Below are positions 1 through 6,614 of a DNA stretch of 9,482 nt, one piece after another. The position numbers and the translations under genes were made by a program. The notes below the pieces were generated by a model. The model did no database searches. It was not told where the DNA came from and saw nothing but the letters and a program-made list of their open reading frames with translations. Source of the stretch: Deltaproteobacteria bacterium. GTDB lineage: Bacteria; Desulfobacterota; DSM-4660; Desulfatiglandales; Desulfatiglandaceae. The DNA lies in the NCBI GenBank assembly GCA_013349725.1, contig DUZB01000387.1, positions 1-9,482 of the forward strand. Direction: 5' to 3'. Each line of letters begins with the position of its first letter. Position 1 is the first letter of the stretch.

Positions 1-432
1 GATATCCCCGGGATGATGGCGCGCCTTAAAAAGGTGGCGGAAGAGGAAGAGTTGCCCTTAGGGGATCGAAAGATGACCTACAACAGCAGACGGGCGCAGG
101 AACTCTCCAAGTGGGCTGAATCGAAAGGGGTTGGGCCTGCATATCATGACGCCCTGTTCCGGGCCTACTTCGCTCACGGCACGAATATCGCGAAAATGCC
201 TGAGCTGGTTCTTCTTGCGGAGTCCCTGGGACTGGATGGAGTGGAAGCGAAACAGGTACTGGAGCAAAGGACGTTTAAGGAGGCCGTGGATGCTGACTGG
301 CAGCGTTCAAGAGAGCAAAGGGTGAGTGCGGTCCCCACGTTTTTCATGGGGGGCAGGAACCTTGTGGGGGCGCAATCCTATGCAGTCCTGGAAAAATTTG
401 TGCAGGAAGGAAATACGGCAAAGCGCTCATGA
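1..432 (+). CDS. DsbA/FrnE-family thioredoxin-fold oxidoreductase, C-terminal part (5' truncated)
   Basis: The frame is open from base 1, so the start lies off the left edge; an ATG at 13 is probably internal. The visible 143 residues fit the second half of a DsbA-like protein of the FrnE type (usually a little over 200 residues): the helical insertion domain, then the closing thioredoxin-fold strands. The key visible motif is the cis-proline loop AVPTFF near fragment residues 112-117, followed by G-x-x-x-L-V-G-A-Q, which in this family matches the substrate-binding loop and final beta strand. The CXXC active site would be in the missing N-terminal part and cannot be checked. Family members act in thiol-disulfide exchange; FrnE-type members are often cytoplasmic, and no signal peptide can be assessed here. 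The stop codon overlaps the next start (ATGA at 429-432), so the two genes are probably translationally coupled. Confidence 0.85.
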   Translation, partial: DIPGMMARLKKVAEEEELPLGDRKMTYNSRRAQELSKWAESKGVGPAYHDALFRAYFAHGTNIAKMPELVLLAESLGLDGVEAKQVLEQRTFKEAVDADWQRSREQRVSAVPTFFMGGRNLVGAQSYAVLEKFVQEGNTAKRS

Positions 433-1349
433 CCTCTGAAATTCCTGAAAATTTCAAGCCGCTTGAGATAGTGGACAAGCCGATCTTTGACCGATTTCTG
501 GCTCTGGACCCTCCCGAAATTTCTGAACTGTCTTTTACCAATCTCTTCATGTGGCGTAAACGGAACCGACCTGTTTGGCTTGAGCAGGATGGGTGTGTAT
601 CCGTAATCATGAGGCCCGAGAACGGAACCCCGTTCGGGATTCAGCCTTTTGGACCAGGGGACAAGGAAAAAGCGCTTCTCGCCCTTTTCCGATATCTACA
701 GAACCTGTCCCAGCAAGTGGAAGTCCGTAGGGCAGGGGAGGGATTCGTGGAAAAGTGGGTTGACCGGGAACGGTATTCCTGCACGTTCGATCGGGACAAC
801 AGCGACTATGTGTATCTGGTGCAGGACCTGATCGACCTGGCCGGAAGAAAATACCATCGCAAGAAACATCAGTTGAATCGGTTTACCAGGAGTTATACCT
901 TTGAATACAGGGAGATGGACGCGGAGATGGTGGAGTGCTTCCTCGATATGCAGGAGGAATGGTGCAAGATGAAGGACTGTGAGGATAACCAGGATCTTGT
1001 TTCGGAAGATTACGCTATCCGGGAGGCTTTGACCCATTTTGAAGAACTTGGTTATCGGGGTGGGGCCATACAGGTCGATACCAAACTGGAAGCCATCTCG
1101 CTGGGAGAAATGCTGGATTCTCAGACGGCCGTGATCCATGTTGAAAAGGCCAATCCTGAGATACCGGGGCTTTATACTGCCATGAATCATCTCTTCTGCC
1201 GGCACGCGTGGAGTGGCGCCCGATATGTCAATCGGGAGCAGGATCTGGGCATCAGTGGTCTCCGGACGGCCAAAGAGTCTTATTACCCGCACCATATGGT
1301 CCGAAAGTATACTCTGACACCCAAGCTTGATGGGCTCATCACGGATTAG
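429..1349 (+). CDS. DUF2156 domain protein (GNAT-like fold, LPG_synthase_C type)
   Basis: A complete 306-residue protein with the layout of the DUF2156 family, which shares the tandem acetyltransferase-like fold of the C-terminal domain of lysyl-phosphatidylglycerol synthases. Visible family hallmarks are the early P-x-x-S-E-L-x-F-T-N-L-F segment (residues 29-40), the basic stretch after the D-Y-V-Y strand (residues 127-151, ending K-K-H-Q-L-N-R-F), and the C-terminal signature Y-V-N-R-E-Q-D-L-G-I-S-G-L-R near residues 266-279, followed by A-K-x-S-Y-x-P. There is no transmembrane flippase half, so it is a soluble, stand-alone version. The substrate is unknown; aminoacyl-tRNA-dependent transfer is a family-based guess only. 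The ATG overlaps the upstream stop, and a weak AAGGAA lies about 16 bases ahead, which fits translational coupling to the thioredoxin-fold gene. Confidence 0.88.
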   Translation: MTSEIPENFKPLEIVDKPIFDRFLALDPPEISELSFTNLFMWRKRNRPVWLEQDGCVSVIMRPENGTPFGIQPFGPGDKEKALLALFRYLQNLSQQVEVRRAGEGFVEKWVDRERYSCTFDRDNSDYVYLVQDLIDLAGRKYHRKKHQLNRFTRSYTFEYREMDAEMVECFLDMQEEWCKMKDCEDNQDLVSEDYAIREALTHFEELGYRGGAIQVDTKLEAISLGEMLDSQTAVIHVEKANPEIPGLYTAMNHLFCRHAWSGARYVNREQDLGISGLRTAKESYYPHHMVRKYTLTPKLDGLITD

Positions 1350-1369
1350 CGTGATACGAAGGTTTTTTT
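1338..1369 (+). terminator. Candidate intrinsic terminator after the DUF2156 gene
   Basis: ATCACG (1338-1343) and CGTGAT (1350-1355) form a perfect 6-bp stem with a 6-base loop that contains the TAG stop codon. Seven T residues follow at 1363-1369, but seven bases separate them from the stem. The distance and the modest stem make this a weak terminator call. Confidence 0.35.
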
Positions 1370-1391
1370 CAAATAGGCCGTGTTTGGGAAC

Positions 1392-1419
1392 CAGGTTTCA
1401 GGTGTCAGGTGTCAGGAAA
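1392..1419. repeat. 7-bp repeat array, unit CAGGTKT (left arm of an inverted pair)
   Basis: Four units in strict 7-bp phase: CAGGTTT, CAGGTGT, CAGGTGT, and a decayed CAGGAAA. The array faces the CCTGAMA array at 1502-1536. It lies between two convergent genes and codes for nothing. Confidence 0.85.
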
Positions 1420-1501
1420 GAAAAATCTGGCCCCATTCGAATGTTTCGTAATAATATCCAATAGCTGCGTCTTTCATAGGCGCAAAGTCCGGGTAGCAGG
1501 C

Positions 1502-1536
1502 CCTGAAACCTGACACCTGAAACCTGAAACCCCAAA
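1502..1536. repeat. 7-bp repeat array, unit CCTGAMA (right arm of an inverted pair)
   Basis: Five units in 7-bp phase: CCTGAAA, CCTGACA, CCTGAAA, CCTGAAA, and a decayed CCCCAAA. Bases 1509-1531 are the reverse complement of 1394-1416 with one mismatch in 23. The complementarity resumes farther out (TTTGGG at 1383-1388 with CCCAAA at 1531-1536) after a 6-base bulge. The two arrays enclose 92 bases and could fold into one long stem in RNA or single-stranded DNA, perhaps acting as a terminator for both convergent genes. That function is inferred. Confidence 0.85.
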
Positions 1537-1547
1537 GCAATGAAGTC

Positions 1548-2702
1548 TCATGTACCCTCCTTTTTGTGTATCAGATCAATGATGGTTACTTGGGGAGGAG
1601 ACAAAAAACGCAGGGGCGGTCCCCAGGTTCCGGAGCCGCGGTTTACATAAAGAAAAGATCCGTTCTCAAGATCCAGGAGCCCCGCATCGATGGGATACAT
1701 TCTCTTGATGATAAGGCTGAATGGGAAGATCTGGCCCCGGTGGGTATGGCCGGACAGTTGAAGATCGAAAAGTCCGGCACTTTCTTTTGCCAGGTAGGGC
1801 CTGTGTTTCAGGAGCAGGATAAATCGATCTTGTGGAAGACCTGAAAGCAACTGTGCTTCTGTTGCGTTTTCGTGGGAGCCGTTATGTCCCCCCCTTGGAT
1901 CATCCACACCGGCGATGGTCATGACGCCCGGGATATCTACCTTCTCCCCCCGCAGAAGCTTAAATCCGGCCGCGTTGGTAAAAGCCAGGGCATGGTTTAT
2001 CCCCGCATGAAATTCATGGTTTCCGGTGACGGCAAATTTTCCGTAACGGGGATTGATTTGACGGAACCTGTCCGCCATATGGCCGATATTGTCGATTTGT
2101 CCATCCACGAGATCTCCCGACGAGACCAGGATATCCGGTTTTGCCGCTTCCACTTTCCTGAGAATCTTTTCCAGCCTGCCATCCCGTACGATCAGCCCCA
2201 GGTGCACATCGGAAATCTGTACAATTCTCACCCGACCCTGTTTTTCACTGATTTTTGCTGTCTCGATGGTGATATGTTCGGTCGTGATGTGAAGAGCCTC
2301 GAAGTAGGCGTATGAGCCGATCACAAGAGTAATCGTTGCGGCAACGTAAAAGAGTGTTTTCGGAGAGAAGCCCCGTGTCCCGGAAGTCTTGTTGAAAACC
2401 CAGGCTGAAAAAGAAAGCAGCATGCGGATAAGGTCAAGGACGAACGCGCTGCATATGAAAAGGAAGATAAACCCCATCCAGGTGAATCCCACGTGGGCCA
2501 GGATTTCCGGGAGCCGCTCCATTCCGTCCCTTTCAAGGACCCGGACGATGATGGGGCAGAAAACCATGAAAGCCATAAACAGAACCAGGAACAGCAAAAA
2601 GATCTTGCTTGAAGAGAACGCGGCCCTTATCTTCAGGTAGGCATAAAAATGGAGAAGGCTGTAAAGGGTCACAAAAACAGTGAGAAAAAGAGAAAATCGC
2701 AA
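1548..2702 (-). CDS. Membrane-anchored calcineurin-like metallophosphoesterase (YkuE/YaeI type)
   Basis: A 384-residue protein with an N-terminal membrane region of about four hydrophobic segments (roughly residues 1-23, 34-55, 72-98 and 117-137), followed by a metallophosphoesterase domain (about 158-377). All the metal-binding blocks are present: D165-x-H167, G196-D197, G227-N228-H229-E230, H300 and G318-H319-x-H321. This should be an active dinuclear metal hydrolase for phosphate esters or pyrophosphates. Relatives include YkuE-like proteins and UDP-diacylglucosamine hydrolase-like enzymes; the substrate cannot be read from the sequence. With four membrane segments the catalytic domain is probably cytoplasmic, though topology is uncertain. 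The start is TTG at 2702-2700, chosen because AAGGAG lies 9 bases ahead and no ATG starts nearby. It is convergent with the DUF2156 gene and divergent from the MFS gene. Confidence 0.9.
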   Translation of the reverse strand: MRFSLFLTVFVTLYSLLHFYAYLKIRAAFSSSKIFLLFLVLFMAFMVFCPIIVRVLERDGMERLPEILAHVGFTWMGFIFLFICSAFVLDLIRMLLSFSAWVFNKTSGTRGFSPKTLFYVAATITLVIGSYAYFEALHITTEHITIETAKISEKQGRVRIVQISDVHLGLIVRDGRLEKILRKVEAAKPDILVSSGDLVDGQIDNIGHMADRFRQINPRYGKFAVTGNHEFHAGINHALAFTNAAGFKLLRGEKVDIPGVMTIAGVDDPRGGHNGSHENATEAQLLSGLPQDRFILLLKHRPYLAKESAGLFDLQLSGHTHRGQIFPFSLIIKRMYPIDAGLLDLENGSFLYVNRGSGTWGPPLRFLSPPQVTIIDLIHKKEGT

Positions 2703-2711
2703 TTCAGAAGA

Positions 2712-2717
2712 CTCCTT
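2712..2717 (-). promoter_or_regulatory. Ribosome binding site that fixes the TTG start of the metallophosphoesterase
   Basis: On the minus strand this reads AAGGAG, 9 bases before the TTG at 2702-2700. A full-strength site in front of a rare start codon is the main support for that start. Confidence 0.75.
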
Positions 2718-2753
2718 CAGTCCGGAAAATTTGAAGATTGTTTGATGGCGGTA

Positions 2754-2784
2754 TTGACTCCATCCAAATTCAATGGTCTATAAA
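2754..2784 (+). promoter_or_regulatory. Candidate sigma-70-type promoter for the MFS gene
   Basis: TTGACT at 2754-2759 matches the -35 box at five of six positions, and TATAAA at 2779-2784 matches the -10 box at five of six. The 19-bp spacer is longer than the usual 17. Transcription would start near 2791 and give a leader of about 65 bases that contains the CATAATT array. Supported by motif only. Confidence 0.42.
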
Positions 2785-2823
2785 ATATGTTCGTGTGGCG
2801 AGAATACAATCTTTCTCTGAACT

Positions 2824-2851
2824 CATAATTCATAATTCATAATTCATAGTT
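2824..2851. repeat. 7-bp repeat array, unit CATAATT, abutting the MFS start codon
   Basis: Three perfect CATAATT units (2824-2830, 2831-2837, 2838-2844) and a fourth, CATAGTT (2845-2851), in strict 7-bp phase. Only five bases separate the array from the ATG at 2857, so it occupies the place where a ribosome binding site would normally be. Confidence 0.9.
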
Positions 2852-2856
2852 TCAAT

Positions 2857-4101
2857 ATGGTTCCCATGTCCCGTCGCTGGTTCATCTTTTTTATCACCTC
2901 ATCCAACTTTTTCCTGTCCCAGTTCTACCGGGCCTCCAATGCGGTGATCGCCAATGATCTACTCGTTGATCTTTCCCTTGATACAAAGGGTCTCGGAACC
3001 ATCAGCGCCGCCTTTTTTTATGCATTTGCCCTGACCCAGATCCCCATCAGTATTCTTCTTGATCGTATTGGGCCCAGGCGAATGATGACAGGACTCTCCC
3101 TTCTGGGCATTGCGGGCGCCTTCATTTTCGCGAATGCCCATTCCATGGGGATAGGTTTGTTAGGGCGGGTTTTTCTTGGCATGGGCATGGCCTGCAATCT
3201 CATGGGGTCGCTCAAGCTCCTGACCGTGTGGTTCAAGCCCGCGACATTCGCAACACTTGCCGGGGCGATCTTTTCCATCGGGACGGTTGGGAATATGGCG
3301 GCAACAACGCCCATGGTTTTTCTCGTCCATGCGGTTGGATGGCGATATTCTTTTGAAATTATTGCGGTGGTGAACATTCTTCTTGTGCTGGCGCTCTATG
3401 TAGTTGTGAGGGACAATCCCCCGGGAGAGCCCTCTACCGGCCCTGAGAATACGTTTCAAAATGAGCAAGGCGCCTTTTCGGGGTTACTCTTTCTTTTCAG
3501 AAAGAAGGAATACTGGATTATCTCCGTGGGCAGTTTCGTAAGCTATGGAATTTATGCGGCGTTTCAGACGCTTTGGGCCGGTCCCTATCTGACGGAGGTG
3601 ATGGGGATGAGCGTCATGAACGCAGGTCACCTGATTTTTCTGATGAATGTGGGGGCGATTCTTGGGTCACCGGTCTGGGGGGGCTTGTCGGACAGGTTCT
3701 TTAAGACACGGAAATGGCTTGTTACCGCAGGGCTTGTGTTTGTTATTCTCATCATGCTGCTTTTTGCAGGTCTTCCGATGGGAGCGGGGTTCGCAGTACT
3801 GGCGCTCCTGTTTGTGAGTCTCGGTTTTTTCAGGGCAACCGCTGCGTTGATGTATGTGCATATCAAGGAAAGCATGCCCCTGTCCATGGCAGGAACCGCG
3901 ATGACCGGAATCAATTTCTTTACCATGATCGGTCCCGCCTTTTTCCTTCAGGGCCTGGGAATCCTGATGCAGTCCCTTTATCCTCTTTCTTCGCGGGGGC
4001 CCGACGCCTTCATTGCATCTTTTCTTTTTTGTGCTTTCTGTTTATCAGTGGTTGCGGTTGCCTACGCTTTTACCAGGGACACCATGAGAACCCAGGGATA
4101 A
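2857..4101 (+). CDS. Major facilitator superfamily (MFS) transporter
   Basis: A 414-residue, strongly hydrophobic protein with the usual 12-helix MFS pattern. The loop between helices 2 and 3 carries the signature motif A as D-R-I-G-P-R-R (residues 69-75), and the C-terminal half repeats it as G-G-L-S-D-R-F-F-K-T-R-K near 275-286. A polar loop (about residues 187-216) separates the two six-helix halves. R25 in helix 1 (FYRAS) resembles the helix-1 arginine of organic-anion and phosphate-ester MFS members, but I cannot name a substrate. The ATG at 2857 is preceded by the CATAATT array and has no recognisable Shine-Dalgarno; ATG 2866 (residue 4) is an alternative start, equally without one. An in-frame TAA at 2833 rules out a longer N-terminus. 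It is convergent with the small gene that follows, with only 15 bases between the stops. Confidence 0.9.
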   Translation: MVPMSRRWFIFFITSSNFFLSQFYRASNAVIANDLLVDLSLDTKGLGTISAAFFYAFALTQIPISILLDRIGPRRMMTGLSLLGIAGAFIFANAHSMGIGLLGRVFLGMGMACNLMGSLKLLTVWFKPATFATLAGAIFSIGTVGNMAATTPMVFLVHAVGWRYSFEIIAVVNILLVLALYVVVRDNPPGEPSTGPENTFQNEQGAFSGLLFLFRKKEYWIISVGSFVSYGIYAAFQTLWAGPYLTEVMGMSVMNAGHLIFLMNVGAILGSPVWGGLSDRFFKTRKWLVTAGLVFVILIMLLFAGLPMGAGFAVLALLFVSLGFFRATAALMYVHIKESMPLSMAGTAMTGINFFTMIGPAFFLQGLGILMQSLYPLSSRGPDAFIASFLFCAFCLSVVAVAYAFTRDTMRTQG

Positions 4102-4116
4102 GCACGGGGATTGTCG

Positions 4117-4473
4117 CTAAACGGCCTTTTTGATCAGTTGTTCCAGTTGAACCTTTCGAGATCCCTTGTCATACCAACCGGCAAATATGACCAGGTCCAT
4201 GTGATCTTCCAAAGTGGTATAATCTCTCACCTTCACGCCTTTTTGATCAGCGCTTTCCTGGCTGAAGACACGGATATCAAAAGCGCTTTTTGAGCTTTCT
4301 TTAGCTTTCCTTACACATTTCAAGCTCCAGACCCAATCCGGATCTAAATTTTGCTCCACTACCAGATGCCGTCCTACGTTCTCAGGGAGCTCTTTTGGTT
4401 TTTCGAGCTTCAGGGAGTTTTCGCCGGAAAGAGCGATTGATGATTCCTTCTTCTTCCAAATTTGCCAGCCCAT
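4117..4473 (-). CDS. Small hypothetical protein (118 residues)
   Basis: I do not recognise a named family. The protein is soluble, with no signal peptide or membrane segment. It has a basic N-terminus (MGWQIWKKKE), a segment with P-E-N-V-G-R-H-L-V-V-E near residues 30-40, then D-P-D-W-V-W-S-L near 44-51 and a run of alternating hydrophobics toward the C-terminus (residues 92-103, including L-V-I-F-A-G-W-Y). This looks like a compact alpha/beta or all-beta fold. I recall similar small proteins only loosely from Desulfobacterota and cannot cite one. The start at 4473 is preferred over one ten codons upstream because AAAGGAG lies 6 bases ahead of it. The gene stands alone on its strand, between the convergent MFS gene and a gene-free stretch. 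Confidence 0.65.
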   Translation of the reverse strand: MGWQIWKKKESSIALSGENSLKLEKPKELPENVGRHLVVEQNLDPDWVWSLKCVRKAKESSKSAFDIRVFSQESADQKGVKVRDYTTLEDHMDLVIFAGWYDKGSRKVQLEQLIKKAV

Positions 4474-4479
4474 AATTTT

Positions 4480-4486
4480 CTCCTTT
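4480..4486 (-). promoter_or_regulatory. Ribosome binding site deciding the start of the small hypothetical gene
   Basis: On the minus strand this reads AAAGGAG, 6 bases before the ATG at 4473. It lies inside the alternative longer frame that would start at 4503, so the shorter protein is favoured. Confidence 0.7.
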
Positions 4487-4558
4487 GATAATTTCCAATC
4501 CAAAATTTGTCTTCGTTAAGGGTATTTTGAAAAGATATGCATATTCCATGCTAAATTT

Positions 4559-4571
4559 TAACTTATTGATT
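4559..4571 (-). promoter_or_regulatory. Possible IHF binding site
   Basis: The minus strand reads AATCAATAAGTTA, an exact fit to WATCAA-N4-TTR, inside AT-rich DNA 85 bases upstream of the small gene. About 0.3 such matches are expected by chance in a window this size, so this is suggestive only. Confidence 0.25.
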
Positions 4572-4701
4572 TATTGAGATATTTTAACAAGGAATAAGGT
4601 TCTTTCCTGAGCAATCGGAATCGGAACGGCGCATTTTTCGAGTTGAAAGGAGTGGGCGAATGCGTGGTATGGCATATAACTATTTGAAAACAATGACATG
4701 A

Positions 4702-4732
4702 TTTCTTTCGGAACCGGCGGTTCTGAAAGAAA
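4702..4732. repeat. Strong hairpin: 14-bp stem, 3-base loop
   Basis: TTTCTTTC-G-GAACC (4702-4715) pairs with GGTTC-T-GAAAGAAA (4719-4732) around the loop GGC. The only non-Watson-Crick step is one G-T pair (4710 with 4724). It lies 82 bases past the histidine kinase stop and is nearly symmetric on both strands. No U-run follows on either strand, so it is not a classical intrinsic terminator. It could be a 3' stabiliser or terminator of the signalling operon, a structured small RNA, or a REP-like element. Confidence 0.8.
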
Positions 4733-4814
4733 GGATTTACAGAACCACAGATTCCGGGCAAACAAAAAGAATTTCTACAGGTTTTCAAGGAAGAGCTGGG
4801 ATTTGAGCCGTCCT

Positions 4815-6386
4815 TTAGTTCTCGATATTGGCCGGGATGGTGGTGATGGGCAGTGTGACCGTGAAAGTGGCGCCTTTTCCCTCCTGGCTGGCGGCACGAA
4901 TTCGTCCCCCGTGTTTTGCCACGATCCCCTGAGATACACTCAGTCCCAGGCCGGTGCCGCTTCCTTTCGGTTTTGTGGTGAAAAAAGGATCGAAAATGGA
5001 ATGGAGGATGTGCTCGGGAATGCCGGTTCCGGAATCAATGATTTTCACTGCCACATATTTGGGGTCGTCCGCGGGGAGCACCAGAACTTCTATCTTGCTC
5101 CCCTGGGACGAAGCGTCGATGGCGTTGAGAATGAGGTTCAGGAAGACCTGCTGCAATTGCTGGCTGTCGCCGTGCACTCGGGGCAGGTTCCCGGTCGATT
5201 GGAACAGGATCTTGATCCCGGAAAGCTTGATCTGATTCGAGGCCAGGGCAATGGTGCCCTGAAGGAGTTTGTCCAGCGCTAACGGCTCCAACTCCGAACT
5301 GCTCTCCCTGGCGAAGTCCAGAAGGTTGCTGATGATTTTTTTGGATCGGCCGGCCTCTTGGACCACATCTTTAAGCATATCCTTTCTTTCACCATCGTCC
5401 AGTACTTCATAATCTTCCAGAAGCATGTGGGCCGTGAGGGTGATGTTGTTTAGCGGGTTGTTGAGTTCGTGGGCCACTCCCGCGGTCAGGGTCCCCACGG
5501 CCCTCATTTTGTGGGATTGAACCAGGACCGCTTCCCGGTTTTCCAGCTCCTGGATCATCTGATTGATGGCCAGGGCCAGTTCAGTAAACTCGTCTCTGAA
5601 ACGCTTGGCAGGGGTGATGGGGGTGAAATTGCCCGACGCAATGCGCTGAGCATAGGCGGAAAAGCGACTGACGTCGCCCAGAATACGGCTCCCCAGGAAG
5701 TAAGCGTTGGCGGCCAGAAACAGCATGAGAAAAATAAGGGAGTAAAAATGGAGTTGCCTGGATCGGGCTAACATCTTACCCAGGCTGGTTCTTTCCCGTT
5801 CCATGAGGTCCTGCGCCAGGGAAACCAATTCACGTCCCGATTTTCTGACTTCGATCTCCATCTGTTCTTTGCTGGCTTTTCCTATGTTGCCGGACGGCCC
5901 GCTCTTTTCCGACGTCAGAAGATGCTCCAGGATCTCTCCATAGTGATTGAGACCGGATACCATTTTCTGGTAACTGTCCTGACCAAGGACCTGCCTCAGT
6001 TCCTCGATGTTTCTTTCAAAGACGGCTTTGGCCTGGTAGACATTTTCGAGGGCGTCATTCAAGTTGGTGGCGTAGAGAAAAAAGTTCTTCTCAAATCGCC
6101 TTGCCTGAATGATTTCCACGATGAAATCGTTACTGATTTCCAGAAAATGGAGCTTCTTTTCCACTTTGGAGTTGGCGTTGCTGAGTACGCAGGCGGCTAC
6201 GACTGCGAAAAGAAAAACAAGGAAAAAGCTGGCACAGATCTGTAAGCGAAGGCTGACCCGTTTTCGGGAGAGGAGGGCCTCTCTGGCAACCTCTACCGCC
6301 TTGATCCGTTCATATCGGCCATCGAGGCTTTCCCTTTTTTCTGTCCCAGTCGGATGGTCTTTGGCGGCTTGATTTTTGGGATGCAT
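4815..6386 (-). CDS. Membrane sensor histidine kinase (HAMP, HisKA, HATPase_c)
   Basis: A 523-residue kinase. A basic cytoplasmic N-terminus (1-47) leads to membrane segment 1 (about 49-68), a mostly helical extracytoplasmic sensor domain (about 70-210), membrane segment 2 (about 213-233), a HAMP linker (about 234-286), the dimerisation and phosphoacceptor domain with A-G-V-A-H306-E-L-N-N-P (about 292-362), and the ATPase domain with N-box N417-x-x-x-N421, G1 D451-S-G-T-G, F-box F465-D-P-F-F and G2 G477-T-G-L-G-L. All catalytic residues are present. The E-L-N-N-P H-box is typical of NtrB/ZraS-like kinases. The sensor region resembles the four-helix-bundle type and has no recognisable ligand motif. 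GGAG lies 6 bases before the ATG. It is the last gene of the minus-strand cluster, 228 bp after the response regulator, its probable partner. Confidence 0.93.
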   Translation of the reverse strand: MHPKNQAAKDHPTGTEKRESLDGRYERIKAVEVAREALLSRKRVSLRLQICASFFLVFLFAVVAACVLSNANSKVEKKLHFLEISNDFIVEIIQARRFEKNFFLYATNLNDALENVYQAKAVFERNIEELRQVLGQDSYQKMVSGLNHYGEILEHLLTSEKSGPSGNIGKASKEQMEIEVRKSGRELVSLAQDLMERERTSLGKMLARSRQLHFYSLIFLMLFLAANAYFLGSRILGDVSRFSAYAQRIASGNFTPITPAKRFRDEFTELALAINQMIQELENREAVLVQSHKMRAVGTLTAGVAHELNNPLNNITLTAHMLLEDYEVLDDGERKDMLKDVVQEAGRSKKIISNLLDFARESSSELEPLALDKLLQGTIALASNQIKLSGIKILFQSTGNLPRVHGDSQQLQQVFLNLILNAIDASSQGSKIEVLVLPADDPKYVAVKIIDSGTGIPEHILHSIFDPFFTTKPKGSGTGLGLSVSQGIVAKHGGRIRAASQEGKGATFTVTLPITTIPANIEN

Positions 6387-6466
6387 ATGACTCTCCGCAA
6401 TGGACGGCTCCCATGACCCTCTGAGGCCTTGGTTCTAACGTGGTCCATTAGATTTATTCTCTTACT

Positions 6467-6548
6467 CATAATCTTAATCGTAATCTTAATCAGGCAACTC
6501 TAAAATAGGCCGTAAAAGAGGAAGATTATGATTACGATTAAGATTATG
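6467..6548. repeat. Inverted pair of 6-bp repeat arrays (CNTAAT / GATTAN)
   Basis: The left arm 6467-6491 reads as CATAAT, CTTAAT, CGTAAT, CTTAAT plus C. The right arm 6524-6548 reads as GATTAT, GATTAC, GATTAA, GATTAT plus G. The arms are reverse complements over 25 bases with a single mismatch and enclose 32 bases. In the transcript of the cluster this lies between the response regulator and the histidine kinase and would form a long AU-rich stem-loop that could lower downstream expression, direct RNase cleavage or stabilise the upstream message. The role is inferred; the symmetry is directly visible. Confidence 0.9.
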
Positions 6549-6614
6549 ACCTTCCGAACGTACTCTCGACTAATTGGATCAAGTGGGCGAAATTAGAACC
6601 AAGCCCCCTCTGAC

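Larger units (their letters stand above)
4474..4814. other. Gene-poor spacer between the histidine kinase and the small hypothetical gene
   Basis: This 341-bp stretch holds no convincing conventional gene. The left part (about 4500-4600) is AT-rich and should contain the small gene's promoter, though I found no clean -35/-10 pair. It includes the palindrome ATATGCATAT (4535-4544) and an exact match to the IHF consensus on the minus strand (4559-4571). The right part holds a 14-bp-stem hairpin (4702-4732) and a 13-codon open frame with a Shine-Dalgarno just before it (4660-4701). Confidence 0.6.

Noticed and set aside
696..1295. 199-codon minus-strand open frame
   Set aside because: It lies entirely inside the DUF2156 gene on the other strand and its protein looks like a shadow frame without family motifs.
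1371..1381. 11-base word AAATAGGCCGT shared with 6503-6513, both next to repeat arrays
   Set aside because: Chance 11-base matches are expected many times within a window of this size, so the shared word is not evidence of a common element.
1392..1536. CRISPR array
   Set aside because: The repeat units are 7 bp, with no spacers between them and no cas genes nearby.
1872..2315. 147-codon plus-strand open frame
   Set aside because: It is antisense to the metallophosphoesterase, whose metal-binding motifs are all in the minus frame.
4558..4788. 76-codon minus-strand open frame in the spacer
   Set aside because: It reads through the strong hairpin, is rich in Cys, Arg and Ser without a domain pattern, and I see no ribosome binding site that supports it.
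4698..5282. 194-codon plus-strand open frame
   Set aside because: It is mostly antisense to the 3' end of the histidine kinase gene and has no recognisable domain; the kinase frame is unambiguous.
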